A stretch of 5,863 bases of DNA from NCBI GenBank assembly GCA_026991065.1, contig JALXCG010000451.1, forward strand, positions 1-5,863, written 5' to 3'. Position numbers and translations under genes: made by a program. Shown here one piece after another: positions 1-5,863 of this stretch; within the stretch, counting starts at the first letter, position 1, and each line of letters starts with the position of its first letter. The DNA comes from Gemmatimonadota bacterium. Lineage in GTDB: Bacteria > GCA-2686955. The notes beneath the pieces are model-generated. The model had not been told where the DNA came from. It saw nothing but the letters and a program-made list of their open reading frames with translations, and did no database searches.

Positions 1-1445
1 CGATCATACCAACCGGCTTCGGCAAGCAGCTCCTCCGCCAGTTCGGGATCGTAAGAGAGCGGTTTCACGTCATGGTTGTAGCCGGGTCCGAAATAGCTCT
101 GCGCGCCGGTGACCCGGATTCCCAGTCCGTGGTAATTGGTGCGCAGAAACGAATCCCAATCAAAGGCGTGGCAGAGCGCCTTGCGCACCGCGACATCCTT
201 CAACTGCGGTCGATACAGATTCCAGCCTGTATAACCGTAGGTTCCGGTGTAGAAATAGCCTTTGTAGTAGTTGGAAGTAAACGCCTCGGTCGCGGTGCCC
301 TCGCCGAAATAGTCCTCCGATTTGACCCGCGCGAAGAAGTCCAACTCGCCATTCACCAGCGCCAGGAACGCCGCGTCATCATTGGGAATGTGGCGCCACA
401 CAATGCGGTCGAAATAGCCGCCTTTTTCCGGTGCGTGGTAGTCAAGAAACCGCTCCGCGGTGATCGACTGCGAATCCCATTTGGTGACCTTGTAGGGGCC
501 GAGACCGATCCAATTGGTGTTGTGGGGATTGTTGTTGATATAGTCGCCCAGCTCCGCTTCAGTGAACTTGTGCCCGGCACCGAAATGGGCATGGACCTCG
601 GGGTCGTATTTGCGGTTGTCGGGATCGGTCAAATCGTAGAGATGGCGCGGCAGGATGCACATCGATCCGGGAACATCCAGGGCCTTGAAATACTGGGATG
701 CATAGTAGAACCGGATGGTCCGCGGATCGAGCACCTCCGCGGCGAGAATCTTCTGGTAGCTGAATCGAATCTCGTCGCAGTCCACCGCCGGATTGTTGTA
801 GATATCCCAACTGAAGAAAACATCATCGGCGTCGAAGGGGTGGCCGTCGTGCCACTTCACGTTGCCGGGCAGGTAGAAGGTGAAGACCGTGCCGTATTCA
901 ACGGCGGCGACGTCCGCCGCCGGGACGTGCACCGCTTCCGCGCCCGCCGACTTCGCCCGCGAAACCGGCTTGACATCAAAACCTCCAGCGGCGCTCTTGC
1001 TGATCTTGCCAAAGAGAATGGAGCGCGCGGACTCCCCTTTGCCGATCCGGTGTGCCGTGGAGTAGCGGGCAACCGCCTCCGGCCGCAGAATCAGCTGATC
1101 CTCCTCGTCCCAGCGCTCGCAGAGACTCGGTTTCATCTCCCAGCTTTCCCAGTCCTGGAGCACCAGCTGGTCATGCACCTCATAGGCCATCCAGGTGGAG
1201 ACCGCAGAGTTTTCGATCGCCCGGTTGAGCCCCTCCGGCATGGAGGAGAGATGAACCACCACCTGCCCGCCGTAGGCCGGCTTGGCCGGCTGCGCGCGGT
1301 CGGGGTGGAACTCATCAATCGTCACCGGGCCGGGCCCCACTTCCGGCTCAGCGGTCGCTGCCATGGCGGCGGCGGACCCCAAAAAGATCAAAGCAAAGCA
1401 GGTAGACACAGCGCGGCGGGACCAGCGTGGCGGGAGGAGGTTCAT
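1..1445 (-). CDS. ABC transporter substrate-binding protein, family 5 (peptide/oligopeptide type), C-terminus beyond the window
   Basis: Reads without a stop from the ATG at 1445 to the left edge, giving 481 codons; the C-terminal part lies outside. Residues 1-29 are an export signal: basic start with an Arg-Arg pair at 10-11, hydrophobic core about 14-25, and an AMA site at 27-29. Sec export is likelier than Tat. An in-frame TAG directly precedes the ATG, so no upstream ATG is possible; the Shine-Dalgarno is weak (GAG). Family-5 hallmarks are VKWHDGHPFDADDVFFSW (196-213), a 'GLGPYKV' segment (314-320), 'NGELDFF' (365-371) and 'RKALCHAFDW' (421-430). Known role of the family: capture of peptides or related solutes in the periplasm for a Dpp/Opp-type importer. 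Permease and ATPase genes may follow off the left edge but are not visible. Residues 117-184 look like an insertion. The ligand cannot be deduced; the family assignment is secure. Confidence 0.9.
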   Translation of the reverse strand, partial: MNLLPPRWSRRAVSTCFALIFLGSAAAMAATAEPEVGPGPVTIDEFHPDRAQPAKPAYGGQVVVHLSSMPEGLNRAIENSAVSTWMAYEVHDQLVLQDWESWEMKPSLCERWDEEDQLILRPEAVARYSTAHRIGKGESARSILFGKISKSAAGGFDVKPVSRAKSAGAEAVHVPAADVAAVEYGTVFTFYLPGNVKWHDGHPFDADDVFFSWDIYNNPAVDCDEIRFSYQKILAAEVLDPRTIRFYYASQYFKALDVPGSMCILPRHLYDLTDPDNRKYDPEVHAHFGAGHKFTEAELGDYINNNPHNTNWIGLGPYKVTKWDSQSITAERFLDYHAPEKGGYFDRIVWRHIPNDDAAFLALVNGELDFFARVKSEDYFGEGTATEAFTSNYYKGYFYTGTYGYTGWNLYRPQLKDVAVRKALCHAFDWDSFLRTNYHGLGIRVTGAQSYFGPGYNHDVKPLSYDPELAEELLAEAGWYD

Positions 1446-1558
1446 CTACATCTCGATCCACTTGGGGCGCGGCAGGCGATCGCCGGCCCAGGATTGCCAA
1501 TAACCATGACCCGTCGCTCCGGCGACCGGCCCCCGGAGAGAGCATTCCTCTGCCGGTG

Positions 1559-1592
1559 CTGCGCATCTTAGCGCAGATGGGGCCGCTCACAA
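1559..1592 (-). promoter_or_regulatory. Candidate sigma70-like promoter of the binding-protein gene, with an inverted repeat around the -10
   Basis: On the minus strand TTGTGA (1592-1587) and TAAGAT (1570-1565) each match the -35 and -10 consensus at 4 of 6 positions and are 16 bp apart. The -10 hexamer is exactly the 6-nt centre of the inverted repeat CTGCGC-TAAGAT-GCGCAG (1576-1559), which could be a repressor operator. The start site would lie near 1558, giving a leader of about 110 nt that also holds the 10-bp palindrome GGCGATCGCC (1475-1484). This is pattern matching in GC-rich DNA, so the call is tentative. Confidence 0.3.
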
Positions 1593-1642
1593 ACCTCGGC
1601 AAACGTGAACCGCCCCGCTCCGCCGGCCGGTTTCCCGCAAAC

Positions 1643-1659
1643 TCCCGGCCCAGCCGGGA
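1643..1659 (-). terminator. GC-rich hairpin after pckG, possible terminator
   Basis: A perfect 7-bp stem (TCCCGGC/GCCGGGA) with a 3-nt loop begins 3 nt after the pckG stop codon. On the minus strand it is followed by only a short T run (GTTTG), so it is a weak intrinsic terminator at best. It may instead stabilise the mRNA 3' end or slow polymerase. Its position between two same-strand genes suits separation of pckG from the binding-protein gene. Confidence 0.4.
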
Positions 1660-1662
1660 AGA

Positions 1663-3627
1663 TCAGGCTTCCCGGCGCAACTGCTCCGGCGTGACCACCG
1701 GACCAAACTGCTCCCGAAGTTCCCGAAGAGCACGCTCCTGCGCCGTCAGAATGGTGAAAAAACGCTCCGGAATGTGCATTTCCTTGCGATAGGCAGTCAT
1801 CTGGAGGTCGATGCGCTCGAAAATCTTGTCAACATAGAGCGAGAACTGCCGGCGATAGAGGTCACGGTCATAGACCTTGTCGATGCGCTCCTTGAACAGG
1901 CGTTCCAGATCTTCGTAGAGCGGCAGATAGCCGATCGGCGCATCCAACGCCCCCACCTCACCGTGAACCCGTCGTTCCAGCCAGGCCAGCCACACCTTGA
2001 CGTCACGCTTCTCGCCCAGCAACTTCGGCGTGCTGCCACCGCGCGCGGCATCGGTCAGAAAATAGTTCATGCCCGCCAGCAGCGGCCGCTTGTCGGCGGC
2101 AATCCTGGAGTTGCCGAAGAAAGCAAACTGCGCGCGCATATTGTCGCCAAGCGATCCCGGAATAAAGGGCGCATTGGCCCAGGGCGCGCGCCGCACACCG
2201 CTCACCCCGACCTCGGTCGCGGTGGACGCCGAGACGATGCAAGCCCCGATCGCCACCCCTTCATCGCTGCTCTTGGCCACCCACACCGGCGGCATGGTAT
2301 CGGCGTCCCGCCCGCTGTAGGTGAAGATCCGGGTCTCCACTCCGGCGGGGTTCTCCGCCTCGGTCGAGTAATTGGAGAGCGCCGAAGCGGTGACCGTGCA
2401 GCGCGCATTGGGATGTGAAACCGGAACCGGCTTGTTCTTCTCGTCGAGTTTTCCCGGCCACCATTCGCCCTGATAATTGACTCCCCGTTGCGGCTCGGGA
2501 TCACCATCTCCGGTCCAGCGCGGCGTATTGTTCTCATCCACGAGGACATTGGAGAAGATCACCTCCGACCCTTCGTTCCGGAGCACCTCCATCAAGTGCG
2601 GATCCCCCTCCCAGTTCACATCCTTGAGAATGCCGAAGATCCCACACTCGGGGTTGATCGAGCGAATCGAACCGTCGTCGGCGATCCAGCACTGGGCCAG
2701 ATCGTCGCCGAGAAAATGATCGCCCGCCATCGCCGTGGTGGTTTTGCCGCAACCGCTCGGCGCCGCCCCCGCACACCAGGTAACGCGCCCGCCGGGCCCT
2801 TCAATCCCGGTCACGAACATGTGCTCGGCCAACTCCAGCCCGCCACCCTCCAGCACCGCCTTGTCGACGGCGAACCGATGGTTGCCTTTCTTCAGCAGCA
2901 GAGTATTACCGGCATAGGTGCAGAAAACGCTGTAGGTGGTCCACCACGCGCGATCCATGAAGATTCGGGCGTTGGGCAGATCCTCGGGGCGGTTTTCGCC
3001 CTCGCTGTGGATGTTGGCGAAGAAGTGGCCGCGGGCCTCCACCTCTTGATCGAACGAGGCGTAGCAGTTGCGATAAAGGATGTAAGCGCTGTGCATCACA
3101 TAGGCGGAGGAGCTGATCTCCAGCGCTGGATTGGAGGCCGGTGCCCCGACCGGACCGCGCGAGAAGAAACCGACATACATCGTGCGCCCGCGCATGACCC
3201 CGACCATGCTCTCCCGAATCACCTCCAGGGCAGTATGGCGCACCATGTTCTTGCCGAGCGTACTGACCAATTCGCCATCATTGATGATGTAGAAGGTGTG
3301 GTCCACCAGGCGCCCCTGCTCCTCCTTGAGGTCAAAGTGGACCGTATGGCGATCGATCGCCAGCGGCTTCTCCTCGCCGCGTTCCAGAGCCGCCTGGCGA
3401 ATCGCCTCCAGATCTTCCGCCGATCCCGTGCTGACAAAGACCCGTTCCGGCTGGCACATCGCAATCGCATTGGCAATCTTGATCAACGCCTCCGGGTGGT
3501 GGATCGCCCGGATGCGCGCCAGGTGGGTCGCATCCAACTTCTCTTCAAAAAGAGCCTGGGCGGCTTCAACACTGTTAATCTCGCCAATCTCGGCAACGAT
3601 ATCGCAGCCGCTCTTACGCTCGAGCAT
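1663..3627 (-). CDS. pckG: Phosphoenolpyruvate carboxykinase, divergent GTP type
   Basis: Cytosolic enzyme that interconverts oxaloacetate and PEP with a nucleotide triphosphate, the entry step of gluconeogenesis (EC 4.1.1.32 if GTP-dependent). The 654-aa length is slightly above the usual 590-625. Conserved landmarks in order: GRTMYV (147-152), LLKKG (244-248) with the metal/catalytic lysine region, LAEHM (266-270) with the metal-binding histidine, P-loop APSGCGKTT (289-297) holding the mobile-loop cysteine at 293, GDD (307-309), and HPNAR (405-409) with the phosphate-contacting arginine. These indicate a catalytically competent fold. Several segments differ from textbook GTP-PEPCKs: Gly instead of Ala at 292, an altered lid near 466-483, and a nucleotide pocket reading NYF (521-523) rather than NWF and lacking the usual GFGEN. 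ATP-type PEPCK (pckA) is excluded by the overall pattern; GTP, another nucleotide or PPi is the open question. The start at 3627 has a good Shine-Dalgarno. Confidence 0.9.
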   Translation of the reverse strand: MLERKSGCDIVAEIGEINSVEAAQALFEEKLDATHLARIRAIHHPEALIKIANAIAMCQPERVFVSTGSAEDLEAIRQAALERGEEKPLAIDRHTVHFDLKEEQGRLVDHTFYIINDGELVSTLGKNMVRHTALEVIRESMVGVMRGRTMYVGFFSRGPVGAPASNPALEISSSAYVMHSAYILYRNCYASFDQEVEARGHFFANIHSEGENRPEDLPNARIFMDRAWWTTYSVFCTYAGNTLLLKKGNHRFAVDKAVLEGGGLELAEHMFVTGIEGPGGRVTWCAGAAPSGCGKTTTAMAGDHFLGDDLAQCWIADDGSIRSINPECGIFGILKDVNWEGDPHLMEVLRNEGSEVIFSNVLVDENNTPRWTGDGDPEPQRGVNYQGEWWPGKLDEKNKPVPVSHPNARCTVTASALSNYSTEAENPAGVETRIFTYSGRDADTMPPVWVAKSSDEGVAIGACIVSASTATEVGVSGVRRAPWANAPFIPGSLGDNMRAQFAFFGNSRIAADKRPLLAGMNYFLTDAARGGSTPKLLGEKRDVKVWLAWLERRVHGEVGALDAPIGYLPLYEDLERLFKERIDKVYDRDLYRRQFSLYVDKIFERIDLQMTAYRKEMHIPERFFTILTAQERALRELREQFGPVVTPEQLRREA

Positions 3628-3634
3628 ACTTCGT

Positions 3635-3639
3635 CTCCC
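3635..3639 (-). promoter_or_regulatory. Ribosome binding site of pckG
   Basis: On the minus strand GGGAG lies 7 nt before the ATG at 3627, ideal spacing, and supports this start. A small hairpin (CGGAT, loop TCAG, ATCCG; 3652-3639) sits directly upstream and its last base is the first G of the Shine-Dalgarno, so its folding could affect ribosome access. Confidence 0.6.
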
Positions 3640-3703
3640 GGATCTGAATCCGTGGCGCTCCAGAGAAAACTCCCCTGGATGAGCCCCTGTCTCTCAGCCA
3701 ACG
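3639..3703 (-). promoter_or_regulatory. Structured 5' leader of pckG
   Basis: Read in the mRNA direction, three local inverted repeats follow one another before the start codon. The first is a weak stem with TGAG/CTCA arms around 3700-3682. The second is a 9-bp stem including two G-U pairs, with a 3-nt loop (3679-3659). The third is a 5-bp stem (3652-3639) touching the Shine-Dalgarno. From the predicted promoter the leader is about 110 nt, long for a housekeeping gene. I recognise no known riboswitch class. The helices are read by eye, not by energy calculation. Confidence 0.35.
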
Positions 3704-3742
3704 GCGTGAGGAGTTCGGGTGGTGGTACAAATACAGTTTCAT

Positions 3743-3775
3743 CGCATCATAAAAAATGCGCCGCTCCATTGTCTA
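3743..3775 (-). promoter_or_regulatory. Candidate sigma70-like promoter of pckG
   Basis: On the minus strand TAGACA (3775-3770) matches the -35 consensus at 5 of 6 positions and TATGAT (3751-3746) matches the -10 at 5 of 6, with an 18-bp spacer. It is the best promoter-like pair in the window. An inverted repeat CGCAT/ATGCG (3743-3747 and 3756-3760, 8-nt loop) overlaps the -10 and could be an operator. The transcription start would be near 3739. Confidence 0.5.
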
Positions 3776-3792
3776 GTCTGAACGATCCGTTC

Positions 3793-3803
3793 TGGAATAT
3801 AAA
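3793..3803 (+). promoter_or_regulatory. A+T-rich -10-like element facing msrB
   Basis: TATAAA at 3798-3803, within TGGAATATAAA, is the only A+T-rich -10-like stretch reading toward msrB and lies about 115 nt before its start codon. The nearest plausible -35, TTGTCT at 3769-3774, is 23 bp away, too far for a normal sigma70 pair, so the element is weakly supported. That hexamer overlaps the pckG -35 on the other strand. The rest of 3804-3918 shows no convincing gene or structure. Confidence 0.25.
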
Positions 3804-3918
3804 TGCCTCCATGGCTTGCAGTTTCCCGCCGTGCCCGGAACTCTGGTCCAACCCGTGGTTGCGCAAGACTTCCAAATCACGCGGCAGAGGACCACCGAAT
3901 GTCCGAAGATGGGCAACC

Positions 3919-4539
3919 ATGCTCAATACTCACATCCTCTTCCAATCGCGTTCACTGCCGCGCCGCGCCGGGCGTCGCGGCGCCCCGCTGATCTGCGCCG
4001 CGCTCCTTGCCGCCGGCTGCAGCCGCGGTGTCGCCACCCCACCCGCATCATCGCCGGAGACCCGAACCATGTCCTCCCGCTCCAACGACCCCAAAGCAAG
4101 CCTCAGCGATCTACAGTATCGCGTCACGCAACTCTGTGGCACCGAGCCCCCATTCAACAACGCCTACTGGAACAACAAGCGCCCCGGCATCTACGTCGAC
4201 GTGGTCTCCGGTGAGCCCCTCTTTACGTCGCTGGACAAATACGATTCCGGCTCCGGCTGGCCCAGCTTCACCCGGCCACTGAACGCCGCCGCGGTCAAGG
4301 AGAAGCCGGACCACTCCCTCGGCCACACCCGCACCGAAGTGCGCAGTTCCCGCGCTGATTCCCACCTCGGTCACGTCTTCCCGGACGGTCCCGGCCCCAC
4401 CGGGCTGCGCTACTGCATCAACTCCGCCGCTCTGCGCTTCATCCCGGTCGACTCGCTCGAAGCCGAGGGCTATGGCGAGTTCCGCGCGCTCTTCGACAAC
4501 AACGCCGCGGACACCGGCGCGGACAGCGCTCCGGAGTAG
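3919..4539 (+). CDS. msrB: Peptide-methionine (R)-S-oxide reductase MsrB, predicted lipoprotein
   Basis: Reduces methionine-R-sulfoxide in proteins, using thioredoxin-like donors. 206 aa: signal peptide with basic residues 11-20, hydrophobic core 22-33 and lipobox LAAGC with lipidated Cys34; a Ser/Thr/Pro linker to about 60; then the MsrB domain (about 62-190). Family motifs are [10 protein letters not shown] (62-71), GTEPPF (74-79), SGSGWPSF (110-117), HLGHVFPDG (149-157) and RYCINS (165-170) with catalytic Cys166. Both zinc CXXC pairs are absent (VVSG at 95-98; SRAD at 144-147), so this is a zinc-free form. The common resolving Cys of SGCGWPSF is Ser112; Cys73 in LCGTEPPF is the only other cysteine in the mature domain. 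ATG 3919 was chosen because it gives a proper lipoprotein signal; the frame is open further upstream and ATG 3811 is a less likely start. It is divergent from pckG and ends 16 bp from the convergent GH92 gene. Confidence 0.93.
   Translation: MLNTHILFQSRSLPRRAGRRGAPLICAALLAAGCSRGVATPPASSPETRTMSSRSNDPKASLSDLQYRVTQLCGTEPPFNNAYWNNKRPGIYVDVVSGEPLFTSLDKYDSGSGWPSFTRPLNAAAVKEKPDHSLGHTRTEVRSSRADSHLGHVFPDGPGPTGLRYCINSAALRFIPVDSLEAEGYGEFRALFDNNAADTGADSAPE
4056..4071 (+). promoter_or_regulatory. Possible internal translation start within msrB
   Basis: GGAG at 4056-4059 lies 9 nt before an in-frame ATG at 4069 (Met51). This is a better Shine-Dalgarno than the one before ATG 3919. Starting here would give a 156-aa MsrB with no signal peptide, beginning just before the catalytic domain, and so a cytoplasmic form. 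It could be coincidence in the linker region. Confidence 0.3.
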
Positions 4540-4555
4540 CGCGAGCGCCGCCTCC

Positions 4556-5863
4556 TCACCGCCCCCAGCCGGAAGGTCGCGGTCCCATCCAGAGTTCCAA
4601 CCTCCCGCCGGACACCAGGTCGGCATGCTCCAGGTGCGGTCGCGTCCACTCCTCTCCATTCAGCTCCGCCGCCTGAATGTAGTAGTTGCCCGGACCGGCG
4701 TCGTGCGCAACCACCTCGAAATCCCCTTCGCGAAGATGCAGCAGGGCCCGCGGAAATAGCGGCGACCCGATCCAGTAATCGGTGCTGCCCGCCACCGGAT
4801 AGATCCCCAGCGCGGAGAAGACGTACCAGGCCGAGAGCGTGCCGTAATCATCGTTGCCGTCCAGCCCCCCGGCCCCGGTCCCATATTTGGTCCGCATCAC
4901 CCAGCGTGCCCACTTCTGCGTCAGATCGGGCCGACCTGCGTCATTGAACAGATAGACAGCGTGGATATCCGGCTCATTCCCATGCCAATAGTAGGCATCG
5001 GGAAGCAGCGTGTCGGGCCGCCGTGTCGAGCGCCGGAAGAACGCCCCCAGGCGGCGCACAAAGCGCTCTTCCGACCCGAAGAGCCGCACCAATCCGGCGC
5101 TGTCGTGCGGCACCATCCAACGCCACTGCCACCCATCCCCCTCCACAAATTGCGGATCGAAAGGCCATGTCGGCAGAAGCGGTTCCACCCAGGAGCCATC
5201 GCTGTAGCGGCCGCGGAAAAAGCGCCGTTCCGGATCCCATACGTGCTCGTAGTTCCGCCCCCGCGCGGCGAAGATCTCCGCGTCATCCGCGTATCCAAGC
5301 GCCGCCGCCAGATTGCCGATCGCCCAGTCATCGAGCGCGAACTCCAGGGTCTTCGACGCCCCCTCGTCGACCCGATCCTCGGGGCAATAGCCCAGTTCCA
5401 CATAATCCTCAATCCCGCTGCGTCCCCCATGCGGCCGCGGCTCCAACGCGTGGCGCCGCATCGCCGCATAAGCGGCCTCAACATCGAAATCCGTCAGCCC
5501 TTTCAGATAAGCATCGGCGATCACCACATCGCTGTGGGTGCCGATCATCCCGCCGGTGTAGCCGATCATGTGCGCCCATTTCGGCAGATCCCCACCCTGC
5601 TCCAGCATCGCCACCATCGAGCGCACCACATCCTGCTCGCGCGCCGGCGCCAGCAGCGCCAGCAGCGGCGCCTGGGTCCGAAACGTATCCCAGAGCGACA
5701 GATCACTGTAATAGTGCCACCCCTCGGCGACATGCACCTGCCGGTCGAACCCCAGATAGCGCCCCCCCTCCTCGCTCAACTCGGTCGGCGCGATCTGCGC
5801 GTGGTAGAGCGCCGTGCGAAAGATCGTGCGCTGCTCCTCGCTGCCCCCCTCGATCTCCACCAC
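4556..5863 (-). CDS. Glycoside hydrolase family 92 exo-alpha-mannosidase, C-terminal 435 residues
   Basis: Only the 3' part lies in the window; it is open to the right edge, so the GTG at 5863 is not a true start and the N-terminal beta-sandwich and any signal peptide are unseen. Full GH92 enzymes are about 700-800 aa. Visible (alpha/alpha)6-domain motifs, numbered from the edge: SLWDTFRT (56-63), EFALDDWAIG (174-183), EGDGWQWRWMVPHD (241-254), WHGNEPD (293-299) and GNDDYGTLSAWYVF (336-349). Known family role: calcium-dependent, inverting release of mannose from alpha-mannosides such as N-glycans or yeast mannan. The Glu of the EGxxWQ motif (E241) and the GNDD aspartates (338, 339) are the likely acid and base, and all are present. 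The last motif has Tyr-Gly-Thr where many members have Cys-Gly-Gln. Linkage specificity cannot be read from this fragment. It converges on msrB with a 16-bp gap and is not in an operon with any visible gene. Confidence 0.93.
   Translation of the reverse strand: MVEIEGGSEEQRTIFRTALYHAQIAPTELSEEGGRYLGFDRQVHVAEGWHYYSDLSLWDTFRTQAPLLALLAPAREQDVVRSMVAMLEQGGDLPKWAHMIGYTGGMIGTHSDVVIADAYLKGLTDFDVEAAYAAMRRHALEPRPHGGRSGIEDYVELGYCPEDRVDEGASKTLEFALDDWAIGNLAAALGYADDAEIFAARGRNYEHVWDPERRFFRGRYSDGSWVEPLLPTWPFDPQFVEGDGWQWRWMVPHDSAGLVRLFGSEERFVRRLGAFFRRSTRRPDTLLPDAYYWHGNEPDIHAVYLFNDAGRPDLTQKWARWVMRTKYGTGAGGLDGNDDYGTLSAWYVFSALGIYPVAGSTDYWIGSPLFPRALLHLREGDFEVVAHDAGPGNYYIQAAELNGEEWTRPHLEHADLVSGGRLELWMGPRPSGWGR

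Noticed and set aside
1475-1484. Palindrome GGCGATCGCC containing the HIP1-like octamer GCGATCGC
   Set aside because: No enrichment of this octamer was noticed in the window, so cyanobacterial HIP1 is not supported; kept only as a remark on the leader.
72-1571. 499-codon plus-strand open frame
   Set aside because: It lies opposite the binding-protein gene, which has a clear family match. Its product shows no recognisable domain; long antisense frames are expected from GC-rich codon use.
3348-3361. 14-bp perfect palindrome GGCGATCGATCGCC
   Set aside because: Located within pckG coding sequence; GATCG-rich words are common in this GC-rich DNA and no repeated family of such sites was seen.
2488-3918. 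Long upstream part of the plus-strand frame that ends in msrB (2488-4539)
   Set aside because: Most of it is antisense to pckG and has no domain-like sequence. The lipoprotein signal and MsrB domain begin only after ATG 3919, so a 683-aa fusion is not credible.
3803-3991. 62-codon plus-strand ORF upstream of msrB
   Set aside because: No Shine-Dalgarno, low-complexity Arg/Pro/Ala product and out-of-frame overlap with the msrB signal sequence; probably chance.
4540-4555. Possible shared bidirectional terminator between msrB and the GH92 gene
   Set aside because: The 16-bp gap and flanks are GC-rich with short GCGC repeats, but no clean stem with a T run is visible on either strand.
4111-4659. 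182-codon minus-strand ORF opposite msrB
   Set aside because: It lies opposite the conserved MsrB domain and also overlaps the end of the GH92 gene in another frame; shadow frame.
4921-5484. 187-codon minus-strand ORF inside the GH92 gene
   Set aside because: Same strand but a different frame from the well-supported GH92 reading; Arg/Trp/Gly-rich out-of-frame translation.

Overview
The window is GC-rich (roughly 60% or more) and has four protein-coding genes with high GC at third codon positions. A Sec-type signal peptide, a lipobox and a periplasmic-type solute-binding protein point to a diderm (Gram-negative) bacterium. From memory, the binding-protein architecture and the GH92 enzyme fit groups such as Planctomycetes or Verrucomicrobia, but the phylum cannot be fixed from the sequence alone.

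Layout, left to right. (1) 1-1445, minus strand: N-terminal 481 residues of a family-5 (peptide/oligopeptide type) ABC transporter substrate-binding protein, running off the left edge. (2) 1446-1662: a 217-bp gap with a hairpin just after the upstream gene's stop and a candidate promoter whose -10 sits inside an inverted repeat. (3) 1663-3627, minus strand: complete gene for a divergent GTP-type phosphoenolpyruvate carboxykinase (pckG), 654 aa. (4) 3628-3918: a 291-bp divergent intergenic region with a good pckG promoter candidate, a pckG leader containing several hairpins, and a weak A+T-rich promoter-like stretch facing msrB. (5) 3919-4539, plus strand: msrB, a lipoprotein methionine-R-sulfoxide reductase without zinc cysteines. 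(6) 4540-4555: a 16-bp convergent gap. (7) 4556-5863, minus strand: C-terminal 435 residues of a GH92 exo-alpha-mannosidase, entering from the right edge.

The genes do not form an evident operon or a recognisable defence, mobile or biosynthetic system. A loose metabolic reading is possible: peptide uptake and mannose release supply carbon, PEPCK connects C4 acids with PEP, and MsrB repairs oxidised envelope proteins. This is inference from adjacency only. The points most worth checking are the altered nucleotide-pocket and lid sequences of the PEPCK, the structured pckG leader, the cysteine arrangement and possible second start of MsrB, and a roughly 70-residue N-terminal insertion in the binding protein. 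No RNA genes, CRISPR arrays, insertion sequences or long repeats were seen.
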